Translations under genes and position numbers: made by a program
NCBI RefSeq assembly: GCF_963676685.1
Contig: NC_092346.1
Location: forward strand, 42,405,289-42,469,288
Reading direction: 5' to 3'
Source: Mytilus edulis
Taxonomy: Eukaryota; Mollusca; Bivalvia; Mytilida; Mytilidae
DNA: 64,000 bases
Part shown: positions 1 through 13,105 of the stretch, piece after piece
How the letters are laid out: each line of letters starts with the position of its first letter
Position numbering within the stretch: the first letter of the stretch is position 1
The notes under the pieces: generated by a model
The model's input: the letters and a program-made list of their open reading frames with translations, nothing else
What the model was told of the DNA's origin: nothing
Database searches by the model: none

Positions 1-395
1 ATTTATCATAACTTGAACTTAAGATATATATAACGGGGTTTTAAATTGATTTTAGAATTCAATATGAACAATATATAATTTGAATTAACAAACTATTTTC
101 AAAATTAATATAACTGATAGTCATATCTATTATTAAAATACCAATAAAGTATAGATTATTATTTTTACCTGAGATTACCTGTAAAATGAATGCGCGCAAA
201 TGTTATCAAAAGCTGCGCGCAAACGTAAAGTATTTTAATCCCCAAATGCGCGCAAACGTAGTGCGCCCTTTTTTTTATCCAGTCGAAATCAAGAACATAT
301 ATATTGTTAGATATACTGTTCCCAGTCGAAATGTATTGGGGACAGTTTAAAACTGAGAGAATCATCAATTTAAGGGCATTTAATAATTTAAATAT

Positions 396-542
396 ACAAT
401 ATTAGGTCAATGTCAGAAAAATATAAACTTTTTTGTACGAGGCTGATAAACTGGGGAAGGGCAAGGTTCTACCGAAACCTTCCCCAGTTTTGCGTCGAGT
501 ACAAACAAAGTTTATATTTTTATGACATTGACCTAATATTGT
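396..542. mobile_element. 147-bp inverted-repeat element
   Basis: Arms ACAATATTAGGTCAATGTCA and its complement TGACATTGACCTAATATTGT continue inward with gaps through AAATATAAACTTT and AAACTGGGGAAGG to a short loop. A MITE-type hairpin; no certain target duplication. Confidence 0.8.
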
Positions 543-626
543 TTTATACTGCAATTTAAATTAATAAATTGATAGTTTTTTTTAAATCGTAACACAAATG
601 TCAAACTTATTTTCATCCTTTAATTG

Positions 627-782
627 AGGGGGTCCTGATCCCAAAATCCCGGGCTTAAAAACACGATATCCCGAGGTCCCGAATTAAAATAAATTTACAT
701 CCCGACATCCCGAAATTCAAAAAAAGAATTCCCTGATCCCGCAAGTGTCAATCCCGAAATCCCGAGCTTAAATACACCCGAT
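627..782 (-). repeat. 'GGGATCAGGACC' interspersed repeat
   Basis: Rich in ATCCCGAAATCCCGAGCTTAAA motifs. It is the reverse complement of the repeats at 52796 and 62253, which carry TTGTTGAGGGGG at the ends. Non-coding, moderately diverged. Confidence 0.75.
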
Positions 783-1180
783 TACGGACATATGAACATA
801 TTCAGCTTATGCTCTTTAGCTTTTGAAATTATAAATCATAAAGCATTTAAATGAAACCGGTACATGCTGGTGTATTTCAGATACATGTTTTGTTGTAATT
901 ATTTTTGTATTTTATCTCTTAAGTAGGAGATGCGAGTTATATTTAACAGCAACAATTCCCTTTAATTTCAGTCAATGTTAGAAATTCAGTATATGAATAG
1001 TAAATAAATTTATCGCTATTTTGTGCATTTTTCCTTTGATCTTTTTTTGTGATAATTTTCATATCATGCTTCTCGCTTGAGATGGAAAAATTATCGCTAG
1101 AAACTAAGGAGGCCACGTGGCGTTGCTAACGAAATTGACATGAAATTGACAACGTCGTCATAGGTAAAATAGCGATAAAC

Positions 1181-1279
1181 AGATTATCATTGGTCATCTC
1201 AACTCGATTGCTTTTCTCACTTTCGCTGTACCAGCTCAAGCGAGAAAATCAATCTCGTTGAGATGATCAACGATAATCT
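1181..1279. repeat. Inverted repeat around TCATCTCAACTCGATTG
   Basis: AGATTATCATTGGTCATCTC and GAGATGATCAACGATAATCT form arms of about 40 bp with GCGAGAAAATCAATCTCG matched opposite. A related GCTTCTCGCTTGAGATGG stands at 1068. Probably a MITE fragment. Confidence 0.65.
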
Positions 1280-1821
1280 ATAAATATATTGTATTTGAGT
1301 GTCACACATTGATTGATACAGTACATATATACAAATAAATTTAAGTAATATCTTTAAAATTCAATCAATGCCCAGCCAAACAGTTGACTTATGAGACACT
1401 TTAAAAACATACATGTTTACAATAAAACTGCATGTTAATTTGTTAGTTTGTATATGACTTGACCACATGTTATTTTGATTTTTGAAGATACAAATCCTTC
1501 AATTTAGTGTTAAACAACCAACTCATTAATAAAAGTTTAGTATTTACAACCGTTATTGGTATCGACTGTTAATATTAATTAGTGGCTTCTTGTGGCACAT
1601 TTCACTTTGTGTAGACCTTTCACTCCCTCTTTTGGTAGGAAGTCATGGGAATGAAATACAACTTGGGATCATTTATAAATAAAAGGAAACAATAAGCTTT
1701 CCCTTTTTGTTAAAACGGCAAATGAATTTACCACTTAAGATAATTGATTATATTCAAGTATATCAAGATTTTTTTCTATGCATACAAAATCTCCAGTTGA
1801 ATTTTACCCAAACAAATTACA

Positions 1822-1911
1822 TTGTGACTTTTTTTCTTGTGACTTTTTTCCCGTTACTTTTTTCCTAGGTATTTTATGACTTTTTTCCCCGTGACTTATT
1901 TCCGTTTACCA
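1822..1911 (-). repeat. Solo GTGACTTTTTTCC repeat cluster
   Basis: Degenerate tandem copies of GTGACTTTTTTCC ending TTTCCGTTTACC. The reverse complement GGTAAACGGA..AAAGTCAC matches the left end of the 1.7-kb element at 20978, so this is probably a solo terminus of that family. Confidence 0.65.
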
Positions 1912-4900
1912 GCACAATGACAGCACCAACCAGCATAGAATCAGGACATTTCTAAATTGAGAAAATGCACAATTTTTATAGATTGTGCAGGTTTCTCACC
2001 AATCATTTTTGTCGTGTGGATTTGGGTATAGAAAGCGGTCTCCAGGGGCATTTTTGTTTTATTTTTGAAGTTCAAGATTTTCTAAAAAAAGGGCACTTTT
2101 GTTTTACGCTTACTGAAACAGTTTACAAGGTCACATTTTTTATTTGGTGGCATATAAAACCCATAAGAAACAAAATTTAAACAATCTCAACTGTTTCCTT
2201 CTATTTCTTATGCGACAAAACGTCAACAGTCATCATTATCGTCTTTTTTTTTTACATATTCACCAGAACCAGTCAGGACCAAATCACCAGTACAGAAAGT
2301 TTTCTTGCATAACAACCATTCCCACCGTGATGAAGACATTTTTTCGTATCGTACTGCACGCACGGAGTGTGTTACGAAAATGATTATAAAAACTTAATTT
2401 TGATAATTAGATAAATCAGTACCAACATACGATAAATGACACAAACTGAATGGAAAACAAAGATAAATTCATTTTTCAAAATTTATCTAAATTCATTTCA
2501 AGGCCTAGCTGAGGTCCGAATGCATCAAGCTTCTTAATAAAAAAAATGTCCCGAAAACGAACTGATTTTTATATAAGTCGTCGTCCTACGATAAATTATG
2601 ATACAAAACAAAATTTGGTGAGAAATTCTCTTTGTAATTTTAATTGGGAAATAGATCTAACTTCGTAAAATTTGAAATTATATTGTATTTATTTCTCACA
2701 AATAGGCTTTCGCAATAAAGATAAGAGCTAAGTAATAGTTCAGAATTTCAATATTTCAAGAAATTGATTTATTACTGGACAAGAATTTATAGTTTAATGG
2801 ATTTTTTAAAAAAATAATTGAATAAAATTTACAGGGTCACGAAAAATACCGCAAAGGACCTCCTAAGTGCACCAAGAACAAAACTGTGCAGTAAGGACCT
2901 GATACAACTGTCACAAAGGACATTGCATATAGTAGTAGGCTTTGTAAAATTACATAATTTCAAATCTTTTGTAAATAGAAAGTAATTTAATGTTTTATCG
3001 ACACGCGCCTCAATCTGTTGATTGTCACCTGTGTAATTGATAAGAAATTCACGTTCGCTCAACCTTGACCCGGCTATAATCGAAACCTTGCAATTCACTT
3101 GTATACTGATTAAACATGTATATGGTATTTCAAAATGTTCTGTGTTTGTTGTTACTATCGTGTTTATTTTGTATTTCTGTCTGTTATATTCTTTACTTCT
3201 ATAGTAATAGCATATTATCTACTCTTATTTTTTGATTTTTTTATCCTTTTAATTTCGTTTTCTTGTTTGTAAAGTTAATTTTTTGCTGATCTCTGGTAAA
3301 GTAAGGCAGTGGGATTTCCAGTGACACTAGAACAATAGAAAAGTCACTCTTCTTATGAAAGAGATAGAAAAGGTCTAAGAAAAGGAGAGACAATTTACGC
3401 ATAAAACCCGATATGCATAGTGATGAATATCTCTTAAAACACAAAACCATTATATAACTTTTATACAACCACTATAAATAAAGTATATGTTAAAGCTAAA
3501 TGTGTTAATATATGATTTTTTAATTGCCAAACATGCTGTTAATTGAACAACCTATTGTTCAACATAGGGGTGTGTAAAAAACTGCCAGATTTGACTGCAT
3601 ATTTTTCTTTTTTTTTGAAAAAAATATATATCAAACCTTAATAATGTAGCTTTCTGGGTATCCAATTTTTAACGTGTTCCGAAATGTAGTTTCGTCACAA
3701 GAATTTTTCAAAGTTGTGTCATTTTGTCTATATGAATGTCGGTAAATTCGTATGATCGAGCACACCGACAAGTATATCGTTGGGACAACTCGATATAATG
3801 TAATCAATATACGTGAAAGATTACCTAATGTGAAGTTTATCAAAATCATCATAACATAATTGATCAACACATTATGTTTGAACAACATGAGTCCTACAAT
3901 ATAAGATTTAAAGGTGCATATCATTTACATTCAACGTTTTTATTGGATTTTTTTTTACTACAATGTAACCTCGAGGTTCAACGTTGATAGTAAAAAAAAA
4001 TCCCAGAAATTTTTTGAATGATATTGTAAATGATATGAACCTTCGAATTCTTATAACATCGGAATAGAAAATATGTGATCCGAATTAACCATGCACGTGT
4101 GCTACAGAAGATTATGAACTTTTATGATGTACAGGGGGTAAGGGTTTTTCTTAAACAATATTATGATCCCAAATTTGATGAATTTTGTTGGCAATACTTT
4201 AATATACACACTACATATAGCAAAGTATATATTAAATCTCAATGTATTATAATTAGGAAAAATGTTTGACTCGGTAAAAAAAAAATCTTCCCCCTCCCCC
4301 CGTATTGCATGTAATGGTTTAAACCTAAAGGATTCGCACTAACTGCCTAAAAGGGGTCCGCTCCAGTCTTGAATCAGTGATTTTGTTTATCATAAACAAA
4401 ATATTGTCTCACACTGAAAGGGTCAGCCGGGCAACATGCACAGCCCGGATTGTCAAAACAACTAAGATTTACAAAAACGATTACAAACAAAAACCATCAG
4501 TTGGACAATCTTACTGGAATCTGATTATCTCTACTGATAAATAATGCAACACTAATGACACATTTAAGTTTTGGAATGATTTTATTCACAAAGAATGTTT
4601 CTCATTGGTATACATTTCTATGCTCTTGTCTTTTCAGAGTTTATATTGGAAATTAAAAATTGCTGCATGAAAGACACTAGCTCCACATTCCTATGCATAT
4701 GATGTTATATGTACGAGAATCATTCCATAACATATCCGTTTGATATCCTTTCAATGCATGACACTGTCTAGTGGTTTTTCTGCCACAATTACAAGGAAAA
4801 CCTGGCTAAACTTGTGCTAAATCAAACACTTGAATCTTACATCGCTATTGATGTTAAGCAATTATTTAAAGGGCCATCCGGAACTGTTGGGTTTTATGAC

Positions 4901-6233
4901 AGTCTTCCTTCCATACACACCATCGCTGCAAAATAATTTTAACATTCAATTAGATGATTATAATATTATTTGGCAATCCAAAGAGAACCTGAAAACATCA
5001 GACCACAATAAACAGAGACCCCAAAAAAAGCCAATTTTACTTTACAATGAAATTGAAAAAGTAGTTAGTTACATGTCAAATCATCGTTTGGCTGTCGACA
5101 AAAAATAAATAAAATCTAAATTTCGTAGCATTTTACCCCCCCCCCTTTTTTTAACTGAATTTGTTCAAGGTATGGTGGTTTTACCCCTTTTCAGATTTCA
5201 GTATGTCATGTTGTATATCTTTTATAAATAAGATGAATTTCTAGCAAGTTTCTACGATATTCTTTATCATTTGACAAAATACTATGCATCTGAATTAAAT
5301 TGTTTACTATTTGAAAAAGCGCGCCTTCTTTTACTTTAATTTACTTCCCTTTATTTCACATAGCAACAAATATTAAAAACTGCCACATTTGACTGCATAT
5401 CAATTTTTTTTCCCCAAAAAAATATATGTCAAGCAGCATAATTAACTTTACAAATTGGGAGAAAATCAAGATGTTCCGACTATAGGTTAGTATTAAAAAA
5501 ATATAATGAAAGGTTGGCATGATTCCAGGTTTGAACCCTGACGACACTTAAAATCGAAAATTCACTTATTTACCTATCATATGAAGATACGATGATGTGA
5601 TAAACTTAACAATTAATAATTTACCTGGTGCATTATCATATTCACATTACGTTGACACGTCTCAGTTCGTCTGTGTTAGCTCATTTCAAGCTCGTAAACA
5701 ATGTACACCATTTTCCGCTGTTCTTTACCGATTACCTCTAGTCAGAAGAGCCCACTGTTTACAGGGGCGATAATATTTTGTCACCGGTTCACGCACTGAA
5801 GGAATCAGGGTCGTGTTCGGAATGAAGTTTCATGTCTTCCATCTGCATATGACTGTGACATATTATAGACGGCGGCATATTATTTCCACGTGTATAGACC
5901 ACTTCAGCAACAAATTCGTATTATTGACCATTGCAATTTATTATATTTATAACATTTATTTTATAACTATACAAAATACACATAAGAATAACAATAAATT
6001 CATTTGATTGGTTAGGAATACAACTACAATATAACGAATTTTTCTATCTATTAACTTCTATACCACATTGTGAATATTTTGGTTTCTTAAATCACTAATT
6101 TACAAGTATATGCCTATTACATTATAAAAGAAAATGTTATTCATCGTCAATTGTTGAACTAAAGATGAATCGTTAAAAAAAAAAAGCATTGACATCAGTT
6201 ATAAAGCTATCTTTCATAGAAGACAGTTATGAT
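1912..6233. other. Gene-free stretch
   Basis: No exon or RNA gene recognised; the short ORFs show no motif. It holds an imperfect inverted repeat at 3917-4037 (CATATCATTTACATTCAACG and its complement) and a dispersed pair of about 60 bp, 3577-3640 and 5375-5435, sharing ACTGCCA[GC]ATTTGACTGCATAT followed by T-rich then AAAAAAATATAT. Homopolymer runs (C9 at 5138) are present. Confidence 0.6.
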
Positions 6234-6768
6234 TAGAACTTTGAACAAAAAAAACAAACTTTTAAAATTGGTAGACGGCAGATTAATCAGAAAGAAACAT
6301 TAGTGGATCCCTTAGGATACCATGTTTTGTAATGGATTCGGTTGATAATTTAACGTTTGCAAAGGTAATAAAATGAATAGAAATTTTTCCGACTTGTATG
6401 TGTTTATTACCTTCACAATGACACCTAATTTTTAGAGATCAGACGACCTAATCAACACGGTTATCGGTATTGAATATGATCATCGGTCGTGCATGACTAA
6501 TCCCAAATGCCGATAAAATTGATTTAAAAAAACAAACTATAAGCATTCCTTAACGCTCACTCTGTCCTGAGTGGACTTTTTTATGTCATGATGTACCGCA
6601 AAATTGTTGCTTCATTTTGTTGATTTAGAAAAATGAACACAAAAATCCATATCGAAATTGGTAGATGGGGAAATATTCAGAGAGAAAATCGAGTTTGTAC
6701 TTTGTGTAAATTCTGTAATATTGGCGACGAGTTCCATTTTAGAATGTTCGGTAATAGACAAAAGTAGA
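6234..6768 (+). pseudogene. LINE reverse-transcriptase C-terminal relics
   Basis: At 6634-6768 the frame reads IHIEIGRWGNIQRENRVCTLC..NIGDEFHF. This is the zinc-knuckle tail common at the C-terminus of invertebrate LINE-type polymerases (IETGR..IPRE.R.C.LC...DE.H). A second, worse remnant (KIGRRQINQKE) lies at about 6262-6300. No upstream polymerase domain remains. The same motif recurs at 21749. Confidence 0.7.
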
Positions 6769-9536
6769 CGAATGCTACTAAAGCATCATTTTGTAAACAG
6801 ACCACACAACTGAAAAATATCAGTATCTAATGTGTGAAAATATTTACGTTAAGATGTCGTGAAAAAAAACCAATCTTATATGCATAATTCAAATGAACAT
6901 AATTAATTAGAATAATTATTTACGGAAAAAATAAGTTATTAATTTATGTCGCATGAAAAAAAAACGGTTGAAAATTATGTGAACAATTTACGTCGCATAA
7001 AAAAAATTTAACAAAAAAATGGCCGAATACGTTTGAGAAATTCATGATTTGCATAAATTTTAAATCATCATTCAAATTATCAAAACTATTATATATGTTG
7101 TGAACATTATGAGTAAAGTTCAAATCTTAACAGTTATATAGACAACTGTTCAATAAAAAAATGTCAGAGCAATGAGTACATAAACGATCTTCAACAGGCT
7201 TGGTGTATCTTCCAGTCTCGATAGCTAACGGGAGCAAGCCTGCACGAAAAAGGACTGTATCACGCCGGTTCGACCGTGAAATAATTTTTGAAATAACCGG
7301 TTCAACGGAGCAGTTGCATTGTTATTGCCTGTATGTTACAAGTTTCCATTGTCTTTTCCACGATCGTTAAAGAGTTCTCTCTGCCATTCTGTGTTATTTA
7401 TGATGTTAACTTGTTCAATGACTTTTTTCAAGGCTACTTTTGTACTCATTGTCACATCACTAACAAAGTAACAATGTTCCTAATTTCCAACAAGTTGACC
7501 GTATTGTTCACCTCCTTATTTCAGCCTTCCATCGACGTGATATCCAACTCCAAATACCAGTCAACAAAAGAAACGATACACGACTTTTTTTTAAATTAAA
7601 GATGAAGTCTTCCGTTTATAAGATTAATATTCAAATAGTTTTTTGCTCTCATGACGTCATTTGGCGATATTTAAACCTTAAAGGAGATACCACCGGATAA
7701 AACAAAACATAAAAAAAAACAGTCTCAATGGTTCGGCTTGCTGATTTTGCTAGTCCCTGGTAATTTTTCTAAATGTATTTAGTGTTCGTCAAGCCAAATA
7801 TAAGGGTATTTATAAGAATACGTTATTGTTAAATCATTATTACTACTTGTAAAATTAAACTTTCAAATATCAAATGATTGTGTTCTAAAGAGAACTACTT
7901 TCATCCTTTCTGGGTTTATGGAAAACTTTCAAGATGAGCACAAGTCTGTCAGGACAGTAAGCATGCGTTGTGAACTCTGTTCGTCCGGCGCGTATTTAAA
8001 CATTTGATATTAAATAAAGAATATCACAGTAACATAATAACATTTATGTAAAATACAAATATGCACACACAAATTTTTTAAAAAATAATACTGAAGGTGA
8101 ATACATATGGTTTGCAAATCATAATTTTATAAAAAAAAAAACTTTTTTCTTCTAAGAAAAAATCTATTCAATGGAGGAGCTTAAAACGTGTGTATGTATT
8201 TGCAAGTTTATAAGAGCAATAAATCTAATCTATGTATTCATTCTGTCAAAGTCATCAATAAGTTCAAGTGATTTTAAAAAAAAGTTCGTATCGGATGTCT
8301 GTGTACTGATAAAGCTATTTAAGTTAAGATTTTCCTTAGTAAACACTTAAGTTAAGGAAACTCCGTCCTTTTTATCTCAGTGGTATGCATAAAAAGTCCT
8401 AAACTAACTAAAGTATTTCCTTAGTAAAATCTTAAGTGTTTTAAGTCACGACACAACACTTAATTGGTATGCATAAACCCCCTTTACTAAGAAAACGCCT
8501 AAGATTTCACTTAACTCTAAGGTACCCATAGAGCTACCTCAAATTTTCAAAAACAGTTTAAAATCAGTTGAAAGTATGCGGTTTTAATATAGGTAATAAA
8601 ATACTTACAATTCGTTTGTTTATTGCTAAATATTAATGATCATCGTAATTTTCATCAAATCACGTATAATAGAAAAAAAAAGAGATAGCATAGGCCATGA
8701 TAGGGTGGTTATGTACTTCATTATACAAATAACGTTATATTCCCAAATCTCGTTGTTGTGTGTACTGAACAACGCATGGAATTCATGCTACTATTTTCTT
8801 TTGTTTACTCTGTATGTGCATGTTTGCACAAATAACTTTGAATTTCAATTGTAACCGTTAGTATAACAGTATAAAGGAAGGAATGAACTTCGGGCATGAA
8901 AATGCAAAACCCTATTTTCTGTCTATACTCTGGGACTATTATTATATTAGTATAATAGTCCTAGTAAGTATACTGATTTGTATCACTACAATATAATAGT
9001 TATTACGTTGCGGTTGAATTTCCTGTCATTTATTCATCATCCAGACACGAACTTGTCTAAGAAAAAAATATATCTCTGTACATTTACCTCAGTTTCATGT
9101 ATAGAGATGCGAGTTTTTCTGTGACATGTGCTTTTGACCATCCACAAGAACTTGCGGTCATCCGATGTTCAGTACTTCAGTACTTTGATTATTTTGTTTT
9201 ATAGATAGAAATGAATATTGTATTGAATTTTTATAGAAAAAAAATATTGTTCATTTTTTTTTAAATTACTAAGATAACCTCCGGTGGGAAAATTATTAAA
9301 GCAAATTATCGATATCTCTTATTCTTCAGAAAATAACGTTTACGAATAATGTAGATTCTGCAAACAAAAAAAGGTTAACAAAAGAAGCAATTGTTTAAGT
9401 GATTCGGACTTTCTATAAAATTTGATATGGCAAAAAACTATGCAAGCCGAGTCACGATTTTCAAATTCTTCGAAAAAGATGCCGTTTTAAATCGAAAACG
9501 AGGTCGGTGACCCATTTTTGTGAGGGCTTATAATGA
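6769..9536. other. Gene-free stretch
   Basis: No exon recognised. The region 8320-8525 repeats TTAAGTTAAGATTTTCCTTAGTAAA and CCTTAGTAAAATCTTAAGTG in both orientations around two GGTATGCATAAA motifs, probably a degenerate transposon. A short perfect hairpin GGACTATTATTATATTAGTATAATAGTCC-like sequence stands at 8932-8962. Confidence 0.5.
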
Positions 9537-9625
9537 AGCATTTGAGTCTTTTGTAGACGAAACGCGCGTCTGGCGTATATATAAAATTTAGTCCTGGTAT
9601 CTATGATGAGTTAATTTACATAGGC
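9537..9625 (+). ncRNA. Hammerhead-ribozyme-derived repeat, copy 1 (core broken)
   Basis: Contains stem II GTCT-TTTGT-AGAC (9546-9558), GAAA (9559-9562) and an intact short stem III CGC..GCG followed by TA (9563-9577), then TTTAGTCCTGGTATCTATGATGAG. The expected CUGAUGA is replaced by CATTTGA, so self-cleavage should be lost. Same repeat as 32027-32112. Confidence 0.65.
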
Positions 9626-9692
9626 CAAAGTGTAAATACAACTTAAAGGAGATATTATTGGTATATCTGAATAGAAGGATTTGTCTTGAAGG

Positions 9693-9949
9693 TTACTTTA
9701 CGCGCTCGATTTTCCATTTATGCCAGTTCCTCGCAACTTCGTTTATGAAATTGGATTGATTATGCTAGTAGTCCATTTATCTGGTAACTTTCCCAGTTCG
9801 AAATCCAGAAGCTTTTCGTAGTTTCGCGAATTCGACTGCACTATAGTGATCTCTTTTCGTGTTGTGGGGTCATTCAGCGTCGAAAAGTCACGTTGATTGT
9901 AATCGATGTCCGGCACTATTATTTGAGCTGGCATTTGGTTAAATTCCAT
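9693..9949 (-). pseudogene. Unidentified coding-like stretch with one frameshift
   Basis: From ATG at 9949 the reading MEFNQMPAQIIVPDIDYNQ continues 68 codons with a protein-like composition and higher GC than its neighbours, then stops. One base shift at the stop opens INEVARNWHKWKIERVK before a stop at 9693. No family recognised. It may be a transposon gene remnant; chance cannot be excluded. Confidence 0.35.
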
Positions 9950-10499
9950 GATTGATTGGACTTCATTTCTTAGTAAATTATACAGAAAAAAAATCGTTAA
10001 AAGTAGTATTTTATCCTTAAACTTGCATATGAAGAACTAGGGAGGTGTTTGAGAAAATAGGCCACGAGAAACGTCTACTATTGCTTGCAGGAAACAGATT
10101 ATGGTTCGGTTCCTTCCGTGCAATATATTATTTGGTACTAACAACCTTTAAAAAAAGAAATGTTGATACTTGAACTTGCTGGGATCGTTTTTCGTTTTTC
10201 TCCGCTCGAAACCGCCACCCCGTGTCAAGCATAGCCGACATCCAGCATGTGGCGTTCTACACGGTGTAATTGTACTAAGGTAGAATATTAATGAAAAGTA
10301 ATATTGTAATATGTATTTGAAATGCGATTTGTTTTAGATTCGTTTAGTCTATTTTTCAAATTATATAGGCCCTAAACGTAATTTCAAGGAGTATGGAGTA
10401 TGTTTTGAAAGGTGACAAAAAAGGGGAAGTAACTCAAATTGTTGTAAACAATTTTCGTACATAAACTAGGCCGTTATATTATTTTTCTCGTTTGTATTG

Positions 10500-10665
10500 T
10501 TTTGAATTGCCTTTTCGGGGCCTTTTATAGCTGACTATGCGGTATAGGCTTTACTCATCGTTATAGACCGTACGGTAACCTAATTTCTTTGTCATTTGAT
10601 CTCTTGTGGAGAATTGTCTCAATGGCAATCCGCATACCACATATTCTTTTTATATTTGAAATACA
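10500..10665 (+). repeat. Interspersed repeat 'GGAGAATTGTCTCAATGGCAATCCGCATACCACATATTC' family, diverged copy
   Basis: Shares the block GGAGAnTTGTCTCAnTGGCAnnC.CATACCACAT with 20340-20640 and 41057-41352, and in reverse orientation with 13420-13620, 31370-31545 and 54688-54730. I recognise this as one of the commonest mussel repeats. Non-coding. Confidence 0.75.
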
Positions 10666-10968
10666 CAAATTATTTACGACCTAAAGCTAAGGTAATTAGT
10701 GTGTTTGACACCAAAGCTGTCAAGTGAAGCCATACAATTAATGTGTCAGCTGACAGTACACACAGCTAGTTGAACTCTGTATTTCAAAGGAAAATCACTT
10801 ATGAAATCAGTCTGATGGATTAGGAATCATAATGAAAACGGACCATTTTCGGCTTTCCTGGGATATTTAACGACCTAGCGGGTATCCCGGGTGACCCTCA
10901 GAATTATGAAACTCTCAGATCACACCCATAGGATACAGGTCAGTTGACAGATATGCAACAGCCGCCTG

Positions 10969-11290
10969 TATGGCAAGCCGTTGTGGAATTTATTCCCTAT
11001 TTATTAATATTAAAAAATCATTTATTAATATTAATAAATGATTTTTTAATATTAATAAATCATTTTTTAATATTAATAAATCGAATTTTTAATATTAAAT
11101 AATACGCTGATTTTTTAATATTAATAAATGAATATTTAATATTAAAAATTCATTTATTAATATTAAAAAATCATTTTTTAATATTAAATATTCAGTCTGA
11201 TTTCTTAATATTAATAAATGAATTTTTAATATTAAATAATACGATGATTTTTTAATATTAAAAAATCATTTATTAATATTAAAAAATCAA
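10969..11290. repeat. Palindromic AT array A with conserved edge
   Basis: About 300 bp made almost only of TTAATATTAA cores separated by AAAT/ATTT and a few spacers such as ATACGCTGA. The left edge (10969-11008) is 40 bp identical to the reverse complement of 25532-25571 at the edge of array B. The edge starts TATGGCAAGCCGTTGTGG and runs into the first palindrome. The far edge after 11290 is not shared. Confidence 0.9.
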
Positions 11291-11420
11291 CATCAATGTA
11301 ACCTTAGCGTTTAATATAAGGCAAATCAATCATTATCTGTCAAACGCTTTAATGATGATTATTGGACAAGTCGGTCCGTAGAAATTTTGGAGACTAGTCT
11401 ATGTTAAGTTAACTCGGACC

Positions 11421-11754
11421 ACAGGCACTAGACGTTCTGTCAGTAGTATAAAAATATTGGCAATTGGAAGAAAATAGTGTCCATATATAAATTGGAAGAA
11501 AATAGTGTCCATATATATAATATATTATATATTTGGACACTATTTTCTTCCAAATGCCAATATTTTTATATTGGCAATTGGAAGAAAATAGTGTCCATAT
11601 ATATAATATATTATATATATGGACACTATTTTCTTCCAAATGCCAATATTTTTATATTATTGACAGAACGTCTAGTATTATATATATGCATGGACACTAT
11701 TTTCTTCCAATTGCCAATATGTTTATACTATTGACAGAACGTCTCGTGCCTGTG
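11421..11754. mobile_element. Fold-back MITE with internal nested palindromes, 8-bp target duplication
   Basis: Left end ACAGGCACTAGACGTTCTGTCA and right end TGACAGAACGTCTCGTGCCTGT are inverted copies, continuing inward about 70 bp through GGAAGAAAATAGTGTCC. The unit 'TTGGAAGAAAATAGTGTCCATATAT' and its complement recur several times inside, giving hairpins within hairpins. The flanks are CTCGGACC at 11413-11420 and 11755-11762, an 8-bp duplication that suits hAT or related superfamilies. No coding capacity. Confidence 0.85.
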
Positions 11755-12264
11755 CTCGGACCATCTTATATCGACCCTGACAAGTATTTTAGGAAAGTTT
11801 TAATGATTATAAACCATTAAATATTAAATGTTTAATTAGATTTTCTTTCAAGTAATAGTTTCTGAACTTGCCAAAATAAAAGCGTTTTAGGGACAAAACA
11901 AATTGAGAATGACCGATATTTGGCAAACATACCACGTACAGTACCGTGGTTAAATATTCTGCATTGCCCCTATCAGAGCTTTGAAAAGATCTATTCATAT
12001 CAATATTTAAGTTCAGGAACAAATCAAAACATAATGTCACATTCAAGTGAACCACTGACTAAATTCTCGATCGATTTATTTACTTGGGTCGACATAAGCG
12101 ATTTGTATGCATATTTTTACTAGTCAAATAAGACACGGAATTTCGACCCTTCCATTTTTTACATTCAAATAATTGTAATACGATTTCCCTAACTTGGAGT
12201 CTGGACTAAGTAAATATACAAACTATTAGTCCAATGCATACAGTTGAGTTACCTTGTTTCTTCC

Positions 12265-12340
12265 AGGGGCGTAGCTGCCTTAGGCACGTTAGGCACGTGT
12301 CTACACATAATTTTTGTATAAAAAAAAATAATAAACAACG
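12265..12340 (+). mobile_element. Solo hAT-like terminus
   Basis: Begins CAGGGGCGTAGCTGCC, then GGCACGTTAGGCACGTGTCTACAC and an A-rich run, like the start of the hAT relic at 15897 (CAGGCGCGTAGCTCCC, then A-rich). No transposase is recognisable after it. The right boundary is a guess. Confidence 0.4.
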
Positions 12341-12840
12341 CTATCTGCAGATGCACGCCAGAGAAGTCGTCAAAACTCTTTAATTATCAAATATCATGTA
12401 TACACTAGTAACTATTAGTGAATGGAGTATTGGATATACTTAAATGTCATCATATCCCCCTTTATATAGAAAATATAACTAGAACTTTCGTTCAGATCAT
12501 TTCGCTTCTATCAACAAATGCTAGAATAAACCTCAACTTAGTTATAAGTAAATGAGCTGTAACGACAAATTATTCACCAGAAGAGAAGCCTTTCATGTCC
12601 CTCTCTGGAACGCGGCGTAAATTTTTGTTTTACGTAAGGACTTATTGCCACCTCAACTTACACACATGATTTTTTGTTAATTAGTTGCTGGTTTTCAACT
12701 AGCTTCCCACTTAGTCTTCATTCTACCTACATAAAACCGTGCCAAAGTTGGGCGTACGTTTGGCTGTGCAGGATGTATACAGACGCAGTCAATTCAGGTC
12801 AGAATGGGGACGTTAAATCCGATGCATGATGGAGAGAGAA
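12341..12840. other. Gene-free stretch
   Basis: No recognisable exon, RNA or clear repeat beyond the solo hAT-like end at its left. Confidence 0.5.
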
Positions 12841-13105
12841 TGCCACGCTCTCTGCACGTTAAGAAACTTGCAACAACTCTTTGAGGGGTTCGTAGGTGGT
12901 CTACTGAAATTCTAAATTTATGTTCCTATCCAATAAACCCTCATTTGCCAATGCATGGGATTTCCAAATTTCCAGACCTTCGTCCTCGACGACCCCTATT
13001 ACAGAACCTAGCTTCCTGTTATATTTATCATTATTTTGATTTAGTCCTGAACATGCATGAACTATTTGCCACTGGACGTTAAACAATCCATCAATCAATC
13101 AAGCT
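12841..13105 (+). repeat. Interspersed repeat with (ATCA)n tail
   Basis: Ends in TTTGCCACTGGACGTTAAAC followed by AATCCATCAATCAATCAATCA. A conserved body with a short simple-repeat tail is typical of SINE-like retroposons. I could not identify A and B boxes, so SINE status is unproven. Confidence 0.55.

Noticed and set aside
5520-5560. Possible tRNA B-box (GGTTTGAACCC)
   Set aside because: No matching A box or cloverleaf stems at the right distance; I found no convincing tRNA anywhere in the window.
11409-11820. Overlapping ORFs on both strands reading YIWTLFSS repeatedly
   Set aside because: They are produced by the palindromic arms of the fold-back MITE.
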